From: Gammaproteobacteria bacterium
GTDB taxonomy: Bacteria; Pseudomonadota; Gammaproteobacteria; Natronospirales; REEB76
Length of the DNA: 64,000 nucleotides
Direction of reading: 5' to 3'
Assembly: GCA_035279405.1 (NCBI GenBank)
Contig: DATEHU010000017.1
Coordinates: forward strand, 62,001 to 126,000
In this document: positions 8,827-17,313 of the stretch, one piece after another
How positions within the stretch are numbered: the stretch's first letter is position 1
Layout: the number at the start of each line of letters is the position of its first letter
Made by a program: the position numbers and the translations under genes
The notes under the pieces: generated by a model
What the model was told of the DNA's origin: nothing
Databases searched by the model: none
The model's input: the letters and a program-made list of their open reading frames with translations, nothing else

Positions 8827-10383
8827 CTACCCGTACAGCGTCCAGCGGCGCTCACTGATGGCGGCGCAAAGTTGGCGCAGTTCCGTCTCCAGCGGACGGT
8901 CTTCCTCGACGTAGGCGCACACCGTGAGCACGTCGTCGAGCATCGCGAGCATCCCGGCCGGCATGTGGCGCGGCGGACGATTGCCGCGACGCCGGCGGAT
9001 TTCCATGGCCTGGGCCGCCGCCGCGAGACACGCCGCTGCCACCTGTTCGACCAGCGTGAGCACGCGCAGCGCATCGCGCGCCGCGATCGTGCCCATGCTC
9101 ACCTTGTCCTGGTTGTGGCATTCGGTGGAGCGCGAGAACACGCTCGCCGGCATGCTGAGTTTCAGCGCTTCCGCGGTCCAGGCGGAGACCGCGATCTGCA
9201 CCGCCTTGAAGCCGTGGTTGAGGCTGGCGCGTGCTTCGCTGGCGCCAGACAGGTTGCTGGGCAGGCCGTTGTTGAAGCGCGTGTCCACGAGCAGCGCCAG
9301 CTGGCGATCCAGCAGGTCCGCGATGTTGGCCACGGTGTTTTTCAGGCTGTCGGCCACGAACGCGATGTGGCCGCCGTAAAAATGTCCGCCGTGGTAAATC
9401 TCGCCGCTCTCCGGATCCACGATGGGATTGTCATTGGCGCTGTTGAGTTCATTCTCGATGTCGCGCTGCATCCAGCCGAGTGCGTCCGCCAGCACTCCGA
9501 TCACGTGTGGCGCGCAGCGGATGGAATAGCGCTCCTGGATGCGCAGCGGACTGTCCTGGCTGGTGGCGCCCATGTCGGCAAAAATCCAGGCGGCGATTTG
9601 TTGCTGGCCCGCGTGCGGCTTGACTGCGAACAGGCCGGGCGCGAAATGTTTGGGGTCGCTGCCGAGCGCAATGCCCACCATGGCGGTGATGCGCGTGGCC
9701 AGGCGCAGGAGATATTCGGCGCGTTCCCAGGCGAGGCAGGCGAGCGCGGTCATGACCGCGGTGCCGTTCATGAGCGCCAGACCTTCCTTGGGCATGAGCG
9801 TGAGTGGCGCGAGGTGCGCGGCATGCAGCGCCTGCGCGGCGGTGCACACCTTACCCTGATAGCGGACTTCGCGCTCGCCGATCATGGCCGCGGCCACGTA
9901 GGACAGCGGCGTCAGGTCGCCGCTCGCGCCCACCGAACCTTCCTCCGGAATCAGCGGTGCAATGCGCTGCTGGATCATGGATGCCAGTAGGGTTAACACG
10001 TCGAGGCGCACGCCGGAGAAACCCATGGCGAGCGAGTTGAGGCGCGTCGCCATGATGGCCACCGTGGTCGGCTCGTCGAAATGTGCGCCCAGGCCGCAGC
10101 CGTGGTAACGCACCAGATGCACGGGCAATTGCGGCAACACCGGCGCCGGTATCGGCACCGTGCAGGAATCCCCGTAACCGGTGGTCACGCCGTAAACCTG
10201 GGTGCCGGCCGCAATGCTGTCCGCCAGCACCTTGGCGCCGCGCCGGATGCGCTGTTGGAATGCCGGGCTCGCATCCAGCGCCAGGGGCATGCCGCGGGCC
10301 ACGGCGCAGACCTCGCGCAGCGCGAGACGCCGGTCGCCGACCGTTACGGGAGTTTCAAGCGGATAGTTTTCCAGGTTGCGCAT
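8827..10383 (-). CDS. HAL/PAL/TAL-family aromatic amino-acid ammonia-lyase of the aryl-polyene cluster
   Basis: A 518-residue MIO-dependent ammonia-lyase. The MIO-forming Ala-Ser-Gly is at 153-155 (GSVGASGDLTPLSY), the catalytic Tyr is Y64 in YGVTTGYG, and FNSANDN-type NSANDNPIVDP is present. The selectivity pair, which is Ser-His in histidine lyases, His-Leu in Rhodobacter TAL and Phe-Leu in plant PAL, reads Tyr-His here (Y93-H94 in LVRYHGCGLG). No other histidine-degradation gene is nearby; lyases of this type are a recurrent member of gammaproteobacterial APE clusters and could supply a cinnamate or 4-coumarate starter for ApeH. The substrate cannot be read from sequence. The start at 10383 is chosen because earlier residues are the apeJ shadow; it overlaps the apeJ end by 29 bases. 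Confidence 0.88.
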   Translation of the reverse strand: MRNLENYPLETPVTVGDRRLALREVCAVARGMPLALDASPAFQQRIRRGAKVLADSIAAGTQVYGVTTGYGDSCTVPIPAPVLPQLPVHLVRYHGCGLGAHFDEPTTVAIMATRLNSLAMGFSGVRLDVLTLLASMIQQRIAPLIPEEGSVGASGDLTPLSYVAAAMIGEREVRYQGKVCTAAQALHAAHLAPLTLMPKEGLALMNGTAVMTALACLAWERAEYLLRLATRITAMVGIALGSDPKHFAPGLFAVKPHAGQQQIAAWIFADMGATSQDSPLRIQERYSIRCAPHVIGVLADALGWMQRDIENELNSANDNPIVDPESGEIYHGGHFYGGHIAFVADSLKNTVANIADLLDRQLALLVDTRFNNGLPSNLSGASEARASLNHGFKAVQIAVSAWTAEALKLSMPASVFSRSTECHNQDKVSMGTIAARDALRVLTLVEQVAAACLAAAAQAMEIRRRRGNRPPRHMPAGMLAMLDDVLTVCAYVEEDRPLETELRQLCAAISERRWTLYG

Positions 10384-12067
10384 GGGTCTTGGTTGGCTTG
10401 CCGTGGCTGGGGGCTGGGGTAGGCACGCTTTCGCCGCCGGCCCAGAAATCAAAAAAGTTGTACCACTGTAGCGGAAATCGGCCGGCATAATCGGCGAGGC
10501 GCGCGGCATAACGGCCAGCCCAGGCTTGAGCCGCGGCCTCGCGCCCCCGGCGCGGCAGCCGGATGCGCTCGGCAAAGGGCTCGAAGTACACGCGATACCC
10601 CGGCCCTTGTCGCAGGCAAAACATCAGGTACACCGGACATTCCAGCACGTGCGCCAGCACATAGGGACCGAGCGCAAAGCGTGCCGGCCGGCCGAGGAAC
10701 GGCGCACGGACCACCGGGCTGTCGCTGGTGACCGGTGTGCGGTCGCCGACGATCACTACCACTTCACCGGCGGCGATTTTTTCCCGCAGCAGCAGCGCGG
10801 TTTCCGGACCGATGCGGTCCACTTCCAGCAGGCGCGCGCCGTAGGCATCGCTGGTCTCGGTCAGGACGGCGCCGAGTTTGCGCGCGTTGCCGGAATACAC
10901 CAGCGCGTTGATGCGCAGGCCGGCCACGCGCGTGCCGAGCGCGCGCGCCGCTTCGATGTTGCCAAGATGCGCACTCAACAGCAGCATGCCGCGCCCCGGA
11001 GCAAGTGCGGCCTGCAGCTGCGGCAGCCCGGGAAAATCCACCTGCACGCGCGCGGGATTCCGCCAGGCGGCGACCTTGTCGAGGATGCACTCGGAAAAAT
11101 TCAGGAAATGGTGGATGCTCTGCGCGCGCGATGCGGGAGCGCCCGCGGCGGTAAGGAATGCATGCGACGCACGGCGCGCGTGTGCGTGCGTGAGGAAGAA
11201 ATACGCGGTCACCGGATACAGGACCGCGAGCGTCAGCGGCCGGCCGAGCACGCGGTCCAGAAATCCGAGGAAACGCACGCCGCCCAGACTGCCGCGTTCG
11301 CCGATGCGCGCCCAGTGGCGCGCGCGCCGCCGCGCACGGTTGCGCCGCCACAGCGTGGGGCTGCGCGCCAGCATGCCGAGAAACAGGCGCAGGTGCAGCC
11401 AGGCCATGCGCGCGTTGTCGCGCAGCATGCGGAAATGCGAGACGCCGTCCGCGGGGTAGTGCACGCGCGTGGGCAGGAACAGGCTTTCGGTGCCCGCCCA
11501 GTACAGGCGCGTCATGATGTCGGTGTCGAAATCCATGCGCGCGCCGATGCGCACGCGCGCCGCCAGCGCCAGGCTCGGGGCGACCGGGTACACACGCAGG
11601 CCGCACATCGAGTCGCGCAGCGTGAACGACAACGTATGCAGCCACACGAGGGCATGCGTGAGGTAGCGGCCGTAGAAGCGCACCGCCGGCACGCTCGCGT
11701 CGTAACGCGGCAATCCCGAGACCAGATGCTGCGGATGACGCTCTGCGAGCACCAGCAGTGCGGGGATGTCGGCCAGCTCATGCTGGCCGTCGGCATCCAC
11801 GTACAGCGCATGCGTAAAGCCGCATTCACCGGCGTGCGCCATGCCGGTCATGGCCGCGATACCCTTGCCGCGGTTGCGCGCCAATGTCAGGCACTCGACT
11901 TGCGGATCGTCGGCGCTAACGTGCGCGAGCGCCTGTTTGGTGAGTGCATCGCTGCCGTCGTCCACCAGGATTACCGGCAAACCCTGGGCGCGCAGGGCCG
12001 CGACGATGGCGCCGAGACTCGCATGGTGATTGAACACCGGGATGACCGCGCAGGCATTGAAATTCAT
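10355..12067 (-). CDS. apeJ: Glycosyltransferase family 2 / LpxL-like acyltransferase fusion (ApeJ-type)
   Basis: A 570-residue two-domain protein. The first roughly 240 residues are a GT-A fold family 2 glycosyltransferase: AVIPVFNH, ILVDDGSD and the DXD-type YVDADGQHE. The remainder resembles LpxL/HtrB lysophospholipid acyltransferases: LLLSAHLGNIEAAR with the H-x4-E motif, VVIVGDRTP, and a typical ending FPLQWYNFFDFW. The fusion is characteristic of APE clusters and is thought to build or modify the lipid/sugar anchor of the polyene. The ATG at 12067 overlaps the apeI stop by four bases. A basic, proline-rich tail of about 25 residues follows the acyltransferase domain. Confidence 0.9.
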   Translation of the reverse strand: MNFNACAVIPVFNHHASLGAIVAALRAQGLPVILVDDGSDALTKQALAHVSADDPQVECLTLARNRGKGIAAMTGMAHAGECGFTHALYVDADGQHELADIPALLVLAERHPQHLVSGLPRYDASVPAVRFYGRYLTHALVWLHTLSFTLRDSMCGLRVYPVAPSLALAARVRIGARMDFDTDIMTRLYWAGTESLFLPTRVHYPADGVSHFRMLRDNARMAWLHLRLFLGMLARSPTLWRRNRARRRARHWARIGERGSLGGVRFLGFLDRVLGRPLTLAVLYPVTAYFFLTHAHARRASHAFLTAAGAPASRAQSIHHFLNFSECILDKVAAWRNPARVQVDFPGLPQLQAALAPGRGMLLLSAHLGNIEAARALGTRVAGLRINALVYSGNARKLGAVLTETSDAYGARLLEVDRIGPETALLLREKIAAGEVVVIVGDRTPVTSDSPVVRAPFLGRPARFALGPYVLAHVLECPVYLMFCLRQGPGYRVYFEPFAERIRLPRRGREAAAQAWAGRYAARLADYAGRFPLQWYNFFDFWAGGESVPTPAPSHGKPTKTHAQPGKLSA

Positions 12068-12414
12068 GCGCGCCTCCGGAAATCCAGCACACCGCTCGAG
12101 TAGCTGTGCTGGGCGTCGCGGTACTCGTAACGCAGGCGTGCGCCATCCGCCGCGCGCGTCAGGCGCAGAGTAAGGTGCGTGCCGGGCAGAATCGGGCGCT
12201 TGAATTTCACCTGTTCGAGGCCGGGCTGCGTCGGCGTGCCGGCGTGCAACTCTGCGGCGTAGTGCACGGCCCAGGCGATCTGCGCCACGCCCGGCAGGAT
12301 GGGACGCGCGGGGAAATGGCCCTCGAACCAGGGACTGTTCTCCGCCACCAGGATCTCGAGTTCGCTGCCGCCGGGGTGGGTGCGTTTGGCGAGGACCGTG
12401 GGCAGAACGTTCAT
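12064..12414 (-). CDS. apeI: FabZ/FabA-like dehydratase, ApeI-type
   Basis: A 116-residue hotdog-fold protein. It contains PWFEGHFPARPILPGVAQIAW, the FabZ-like segment with catalytic His in GHFP. Paired with ApeP in known systems, it dehydrates 3-hydroxyacyl-ACP to the trans-enoyl product of the polyene. It is shorter than FabZ (about 150 residues) but normal for ApeI. The ATG at 12414 overlaps the apeH stop by four bases, and its own stop overlaps apeJ. Confidence 0.87.
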   Translation of the reverse strand: MNVLPTVLAKRTHPGGSELEILVAENSPWFEGHFPARPILPGVAQIAWAVHYAAELHAGTPTQPGLEQVKFKRPILPGTHLTLRLTRAADGARLRYEYRDAQHSYSSGVLDFRRRA

Positions 12415-13760
12415 GCGCGCCGTGCGAACAGCTGCTGCAGGCTGGCGTGCTCGATTTTGCCCATGTCGTTGTCCGGCAGCGTGTCCGGAAATCTCCACTT
12501 GCGCGGCAGCAGCACGGGTTCGTAACTGCGGCGCAGCCAGTTGCGCAGTTCGCGGCTGATCGCCAGTCTGCCGTCCGCCGCCAGCTGCTTGCGGCCCGCG
12601 GCATTCAGGACCACCACCGCACCGATGCTGCGGCGCGATCCTGCGAGCAGCAGCAGGCGCACGTTTGCGACCCAGGTATGCGCCATGAGGCGCGTGCGCA
12701 TTTCGCTCAGCGACACGCGCTTGTCCTCGAGCTTGACCACGTCATCCGCGCGGCCCAAAAGTGTGAGCCGGCCATCGGCATGCAGATGCGCGAGATCGCC
12801 GGTGGCCATCCAGTCGGACTGCCAGGTAAATCCGGACTTGACCCACAGCCGCAAGCCGGCCGGCTCCGCGCGCAGCTCAGTTTGCACCGAGGGCAACATC
12901 CGCCAGTAGCGACGTTCGGCGCTGCCCGACCAGGCGCGCCACGCGATGCCACCGGTTTCGGTGCTGCCGTAAATCTCGATGGGCGCGTGCCCCCAATCGC
13001 GTTGCAGGCGTTCGGCGCAAGCGTCGGCGAGCGGCGCGCCCGAGCTGAACACCGCGGCCACCTGCGCCGCGGGTGGCAATTCCGCCGGCGCCGCGATGCG
13101 CTGCAGAAACGCCGGACTGCTGACGATGACGCAGCGGCGCTGCGCGGCCCAGTGGCGCAACTCCGCGGGTTGCGCGCAGGTATGCGTCACGAACGTGCGT
13201 CCCGCGAGCAGCGGCCACAACACGCGCACCAGGGTGCCGTACAGGTGGTAGTGCGGAATGGTGCCGAGCACCAGCGCGTCGCCGAGCTGTTGGCCCCATT
13301 GCTGCTCGAGGGTGGCGACTTCGCGGCGCAATTGTCCGAAAGTCTTGCGCACGCATTTCGGCATGCCCGCGGAGCCGGAGGTGTAGCACTCGATGTGAAC
13401 GTCGTCTTGCGGCAGGCTGGCCGTGTCGTCGCCGGCCGGCGGTGCATCGCCGAGCGCGAGCGTGGCAAATTCCCTGAACGCCGCCGGCCGGTCGGTGAGC
13501 ACCGCGTCCACCTGCGCGCCGCTCGCGGTGAGGCTGCCGGCCTGCGGTGCTTGCGGCACTACGCAAGTGCGCCCAGCCTGGGCCAGCGCCAGCATCCCGG
13601 CGGCAAACCAACTGCTGTCATCGCACACCAGCGCGATGCGGCGCGCCGGGTGCGACGCGAGTGCCGCACGCAAGCCGTGCACGCGTTGCCAGAACGCCGT
13701 TTGGTCCACGGCTTGGTGCTCGCTGACGGCCACGGGGCGCGCGGGAGTGAGGTTGCGCAT
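12411..13760 (-). CDS. apeH: AMP-dependent aryl-acid:ACP ligase, ApeH-type
   Basis: A 449-residue member of the ANL adenylating family. The phosphate-binding loop is YTSGSAGMPKCVRKT, the A5-type motif YGSTETGG is intact, and ATGDLA plus GRADDVVKLEDKRVS mark the hinge and C-terminal domain. The last Lys region (LPDNDMGKIEH) holds the catalytic lysine. In characterised systems ApeH activates the aryl acid and loads it on an ACP. With an ammonia-lyase in the same operon the likely substrate here is a hydroxycinnamate or a benzoate. The start at 13760 is 25 bases after the ACP stop. Confidence 0.9.
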   Translation of the reverse strand: MRNLTPARPVAVSEHQAVDQTAFWQRVHGLRAALASHPARRIALVCDDSSWFAAGMLALAQAGRTCVVPQAPQAGSLTASGAQVDAVLTDRPAAFREFATLALGDAPPAGDDTASLPQDDVHIECYTSGSAGMPKCVRKTFGQLRREVATLEQQWGQQLGDALVLGTIPHYHLYGTLVRVLWPLLAGRTFVTHTCAQPAELRHWAAQRRCVIVSSPAFLQRIAAPAELPPAAQVAAVFSSGAPLADACAERLQRDWGHAPIEIYGSTETGGIAWRAWSGSAERRYWRMLPSVQTELRAEPAGLRLWVKSGFTWQSDWMATGDLAHLHADGRLTLLGRADDVVKLEDKRVSLSEMRTRLMAHTWVANVRLLLLAGSRRSIGAVVVLNAAGRKQLAADGRLAISRELRNWLRRSYEPVLLPRKWRFPDTLPDNDMGKIEHASLQQLFARRA

Positions 13761-13785
13761 GTGCACCTGCTGCGTGCAGCGCCGC

Positions 13786-14046
13786 TCAGGTGCTGCGTTG
13801 CGCAGCGATGAACTTCGCCAGGTTTTCCACCGAGTGGAAATGCTGGCGCGTATCGGCGGAGCTGGCGTCGAGTTTGACGTGATATTTCTTCTGCACCGCG
13901 ACCCCGAGTTCCAGCGCGTCGATGGAATCGAGCCCCAGGCCGTCGCCGAACAGCGGCGCGTGCGGGTCAATGTCCGCAGGGCTCACGTCCTCAAGATCGA
14001 GCGAGGTGATGATGAGCTGCTTCAATTCTTCGATCAGGTTGTTCAT
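13786..14046 (-). CDS. Acyl carrier protein of the aryl-polyene cluster (ApeE/F-type)
   Basis: An 86-residue ACP with the phosphopantetheine attachment Ser at S41 in the motif GLDSIDALELG. Sequence is acidic around helix II, as needed for docking to ketosynthase. It is one of two ACPs in the cluster; the other is at 19089-19349. It lies between the acyltransferase and the ApeH ligase, suggesting it is the carrier loaded by ApeH. Its start overlaps the 3' end of the acyltransferase gene by 56 bases, which is unusually long but the reading frames of both proteins remain conserved-looking to the end. Confidence 0.9.
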   Translation of the reverse strand: MNNLIEELKQLIITSLDLEDVSPADIDPHAPLFGDGLGLDSIDALELGVAVQKKYHVKLDASSADTRQHFHSVENLAKFIAAQRST

Positions 14047-14818
14047 GGGCTGCCAGTTGCTGCTTGAAGAAATTCTCCAGATTGCGGTTCAAACGGCGCG
14101 CGGCCACGGTGTGCGGCAGGTCCGGCTCCGCGCCCAGAGCGTTCAGTGCCTGCGGCGGATAAAACTTTACCAGCAAGCGCCAGCGCCGGTGCGGTGCCCG
14201 ATGCCAGGGCATGCTCTTGAACAGCGCCGGCGGGTCGCAGCAGATCAGCACCGGCAGGATCTGGCAGCCGCTGCGCACCGCCACCTGGGCGGCACCGCGC
14301 CGGAAGTGCCAGTCCTGTCCGGGCTCAGTGCGCGTGCCTTCCGGAAACATCACCAAAGTGCGGCCTTGTTGCAGGACCTGTACGCACTCCTCCACGAAGC
14401 GTGCGGGATCGGCATTGCTGATGTAGCCGGCGGCTGCGACAAAGCGCTGGTACATGGGATTGCGCAACATCGCGCCCTTTACCACGCAATCGGCCTGCGG
14501 CAGCAGCGCGAGCAGCGCCACCATGTCCAGGTACATAGGGTGCGTGGCGATCAGCAGCTTGCCTTCCGTGTGCTGCAGCCATTCGCGGCCCTGCACCTCC
14601 ACGCGCCCCACGCCCAGGCCGGCAACGAACGCGAGCAACATGCGGAACGATCCGCTCACCACGCGGCGCACGCGGCGTTGCCGCTGCGCCAAACTGCCGG
14701 GCCAGAGCTGCACGAGCGGCAGCAGGGTGAAGCTGGCGACGAGGCTCAGGCCGCCGTAGAGCGCGATGCACAGGCCGGTCCCTAGCGCACGGCGCCAGCG
14801 ATCAAGCCTGGCCAGCAC
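13991..14818 (-). CDS. 1-acyl-sn-glycerol-3-phosphate acyltransferase-like protein (ApeD-like)
   Basis: A 275-residue membrane-associated PlsC-type acyltransferase. An N-terminal hydrophobic segment (LCIALYGGLSLVASFTLLPL) precedes the catalytic H-x4-D motif in ATHPMYLDM and the substrate motif MFPEGTRTEPG. In APE clusters this enzyme is proposed to esterify the polyene to a lipid anchor. The GTG start at 14818 is preceded by a good GGAG and overlaps the ApeC stop by 17 bases; a longer frame from 14884 is the antisense-like shadow of apeC. The 3' end overlaps the ACP gene by 56 bases. Confidence 0.85.
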   Translation of the reverse strand: MLARLDRWRRALGTGLCIALYGGLSLVASFTLLPLVQLWPGSLAQRQRRVRRVVSGSFRMLLAFVAGLGVGRVEVQGREWLQHTEGKLLIATHPMYLDMVALLALLPQADCVVKGAMLRNPMYQRFVAAAGYISNADPARFVEECVQVLQQGRTLVMFPEGTRTEPGQDWHFRRGAAQVAVRSGCQILPVLICCDPPALFKSMPWHRAPHRRWRLLVKFYPPQALNALGAEPDLPHTVAARRLNRNLENFFKQQLAAHEQPDRRIEAAHHHLARS

Positions 14819-15554
14819 GCTTACTCCTTTCCAGGCGCCAGCCTTGTTCTGCGCCGATGATCGCACTCGCCGAGTGCTCCACAAGGAAGCGCAGCAATGC
14901 GGCCTCCGGATTTTCCGTTGCGCGTTCGGCGCATGGAATCAACCGGCAGCACTCGCGTTCCGGCGCGGCGGGTTCGAGGAGCAGCGAGATGGAGAATGCC
15001 GCGTGTTGCACGCCGCGCCCGGGCGCCGTGTCATAGGGTGGCGGCAGGCCTTGGTCGGCGTAGCACATCACCACATGCTCCGCGCCCGCGCTCACCTGGC
15101 AGGCGGCTTCGAGCAGTCCCATGCCGAGCGAATCGCGGCCGGCGGCCACCGCCGTGGCGGCGCTGCGGTCCTTGCGCGCGATCGAACACAAACCCGTGGT
15201 GCCGTTGTGCACCGACACACTGAAGACCGTGGGCGACAGAGGCTCGTCGTGGGCAAGGGCGGCCAGCAATTCCAGCGTGCGCGCCAGTGAACCATCGCGG
15301 GAGGCGAAGACGAATTGCGCCGCGTCCAGGCCGGCGAGACAAGGCCACGCGGTGTGCAAGGCCATGCGTCCCAGCCGGTCAAGTCGGCGGCGCAGCAGCG
15401 CCGGCAACTGACTCACGTCTGCTTGTGAAACCGCCGCGTTAGGTGCTTTGCCTGCAAGCCACGCATCCCAGTCGGCTGCGGACTCCATTCCCGGCGCCCA
15501 GGCGTGCCAGCGGCTGACGGCGAAACCTCCGATGTGTTCCCCAGTTTGCTGCAT
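14802..15554 (-). CDS. apeC: Beta-ketoacyl-synthase-like chain-length-factor protein, ApeC-type
   Basis: A 250-residue protein matching the N-terminal half of ketosynthases. It begins with GFAVSRWHAWAPG, typical of ApeC-like proteins, and has VFASRDGSLARTLELLAAL and FSVSVHNGTTGL. No Cys stands in the nucleophile position, so it should not condense on its own. In characterised APE systems ApeC pairs with ApeO as a chain-length-factor-like partner. The ATG at 15554 fits the family start; an alternative at 15614 adds 20 unconserved residues. Confidence 0.82.
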   Translation of the reverse strand: MQQTGEHIGGFAVSRWHAWAPGMESAADWDAWLAGKAPNAAVSQADVSQLPALLRRRLDRLGRMALHTAWPCLAGLDAAQFVFASRDGSLARTLELLAALAHDEPLSPTVFSVSVHNGTTGLCSIARKDRSAATAVAAGRDSLGMGLLEAACQVSAGAEHVVMCYADQGLPPPYDTAPGRGVQHAAFSISLLLEPAAPERECCRLIPCAERATENPEAALLRFLVEHSASAIIGAEQGWRLERSKRAGQA

Positions 15555-15668
15555 GCCGTGACAGATTTCGAATGCCGCCTCGTGATTCAGGCCAAGCGTG
15601 CGGCTGCAGAGCATTCTAGTCTGCGCTTCTTGCAGCGTGCAAGCGCGCTTGCGCCGGAGAAAATGATT

Positions 15669-16355
15669 TCACTGATATTCCGCTGCACAAGCCAGTACGC
15701 TTCCAGCACGCAGACGATACAGGAAGGGGACGGTGACCAGCACGCCGAGCGCTGCACCCGCGACAACATCCAGCGCCACGTGTTGTTTGGTGGCCAGGGT
15801 CGAATACACGATGGCCAGGAACCACACGAGGTTGGCGATTCGCGGCCAGACCGGAGCGCGCACCTGTTTGAGCCAGTGATCCAGCCACAGGCAGGTGAGC
15901 ACGGAGAATGCTACGTGCAATGACGGGCAGGCATTGCCGGAAGCGTCCACCGATTTCAGAAACGCCACCGACGGATAGCGTGCCCAGTCGATGTCCGGCC
16001 GTGGCACCGCCGTCGGCCAAAAATAGAAAATTCCAAAACCGATGAGGCTTGCCCAGGTGACCGACCACACGTAGGCCAGCAACTCGCGGTGGGCGCGCAG
16101 TAACGCCGGTACCAGCGCTATGTAGGCCCACAGGCTGGCGTACAGCACCAGGCTCCAGGGCTGGAACGCGATCCATCGGTCCATGCGCGTGAGCGGCATG
16201 CGGGTCAGCGGAAACTGCGGGTGGCGCAGCAGCCAGAAGTACCCGAGAAAAAATACCGCCATGTACAGCAGCGTGGCGGGAGCCCGGTATGGCCAGTGGC
16301 GCTTGAGACACGCGCCCTGTTGCCACCAGATCGCTTGTGAGTGTGATGCTGTCAT
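15669..16355 (-). CDS. PAP2/AUR1-like membrane phosphatase or transferase
   Basis: A 228-residue integral membrane protein with about six helices. The family motifs are NACPSLHVAFS (PSLH type, as in inositolphosphotransferase/AUR1-like PAP2 proteins) and STLATKQHVALDVVAG, which holds the catalytic His and its Asp. The substrate is probably a lipid phosphate in the membrane. It is co-oriented with apeC (115 bases apart) and the MipA/OmpV gene, so it may belong to the polyene-lipid anchor pathway; this is inference. The ATG at 16355 avoids overlap with the upstream gene; a TTG at 16412 is possible. Confidence 0.82.
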   Translation of the reverse strand: MTASHSQAIWWQQGACLKRHWPYRAPATLLYMAVFFLGYFWLLRHPQFPLTRMPLTRMDRWIAFQPWSLVLYASLWAYIALVPALLRAHRELLAYVWSVTWASLIGFGIFYFWPTAVPRPDIDWARYPSVAFLKSVDASGNACPSLHVAFSVLTCLWLDHWLKQVRAPVWPRIANLVWFLAIVYSTLATKQHVALDVVAGAALGVLVTVPFLYRLRAGSVLACAAEYQ

Positions 16356-16408
16356 GCCGGGCGCATTGTAGTGCACGCATGACGACGGCCGGCGCAAACC
16401 AAGTGCAT

Positions 16409-17245
16409 TCAATAGTCAATGCTGCGGATCACCCAGGCCACCATGAATCCGAACGCGTTCTGGTGACGCTCGCTGACCAGTGGACTGGCGTTGAAACTCG
16501 CGCCACCCAGATTGATGTAGCGGTAAAACGCGCCGTACACCATGTTGCCCTGTCGCCAGCCGAAGCCCAGGGAAAGGCGGTAGCCGCCGCGGCCGCTGCC
16601 GGCAACGTAGGCCGGGCGCGCGGCGGTCGCAAATTGCGGCGCCACGCCATAGATGTAATTGAAATAGTCGCTGGTGGCGTACAGCGCGGAGAACGTAAGG
16701 TCGGCGTGAAACTCGCGCTGGCCGTCACGCCATGCGCGTGACAGTTCGATCCAGGGTTCGCTCACCCAACCGCGGTGGTGCAGCGCCCAGCCGTCGGTGC
16801 TGATCGCGGCGCGTACCGGCAGCCCGAGCTCGAGTCTCAGGCCCGTACGCTCGTCGCGCCGCGTGCGGAATTTGAGCGCCGGTCCGGCTTCGCCGATCCA
16901 GCCCAGATTCGGCATGCCGCTGCGTTCCGCGTCGCGCGACGAGTCCACCGGCACTGAGGCGCTGAAGTCCACGTCGATGGCCCAATGCTCGGTGTTGAGG
17001 AATTTCCCGGTGACCCCGTTGCGGTCGGCGTCGAGGCGCGGGGAATGCACGGTGATGTAGGGCAGCGGCAGCAGAAAATTCCAGTAGCGTGCCGCGCCGG
17101 GGTAGTCCGCGAAGTGCGCACCGGCGATGCCGATGCCCAACTCGATGCGGGTAGTCTGGACAGCGGCGGGCGGCGCATTGTCCGCGTGCGCGCACGGCAG
17201 GAGTCCGACGGCGGCGGCCGCCGCAATCAGCACGCGGATGCGCAT
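16409..17245 (-). CDS. MipA/OmpV-family outer-membrane protein
   Basis: A 278-residue beta-barrel protein with signal peptide (MRIRVLIAAAAAVGLLPCAHA). The mature sequence has alternating amphipathic strands, repeated aromatic positions and a C-terminal strand ending VAWVIRSIDY, with AFGFMVAW typical of MipA/OmpV. Length agrees with the family (about 250 residues). It is the first gene of the minus-strand unit that carries the polyene pathway and is divergent from the PPTase gene, so it may share regulation and help display or accommodate the polyene in the outer membrane. MipA/OmpV is not a standard APE gene, so this is context only. Confidence 0.83.
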   Translation of the reverse strand: MRIRVLIAAAAAVGLLPCAHADNAPPAAVQTTRIELGIGIAGAHFADYPGAARYWNFLLPLPYITVHSPRLDADRNGVTGKFLNTEHWAIDVDFSASVPVDSSRDAERSGMPNLGWIGEAGPALKFRTRRDERTGLRLELGLPVRAAISTDGWALHHRGWVSEPWIELSRAWRDGQREFHADLTFSALYATSDYFNYIYGVAPQFATAARPAYVAGSGRGGYRLSLGFGWRQGNMVYGAFYRYINLGGASFNASPLVSERHQNAFGFMVAWVIRSIDY

Positions 17246-17313
17246 AGACGCTCACTCCCGGTTGGCGCGCGTGCTATTGTTCTTGGCAGTACGCGGCCGG
17301 TCAAGCCAAGCGC
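17246..17313. promoter_or_regulatory. Divergent promoter region of the two aryl-polyene units
   Basis: A 68-base gap separates the MipA/OmpV start (minus strand) from the GTG of the phosphopantetheinyl transferase (plus strand). All genes of both units read away from it, so the promoters for the cluster should lie here or just inside the flanking genes. I see no convincing -35/-10 pair or operator; the region is GC-rich. The claim is based on gene arrangement only. Confidence 0.45.

Noticed and set aside
8827-10383. Calling the ammonia-lyase HutH (histidine degradation)
   Set aside because: No hutU, hutI or hutG is nearby, the gene is embedded in an aryl-polyene operon, and the selectivity pair is not Ser-His.
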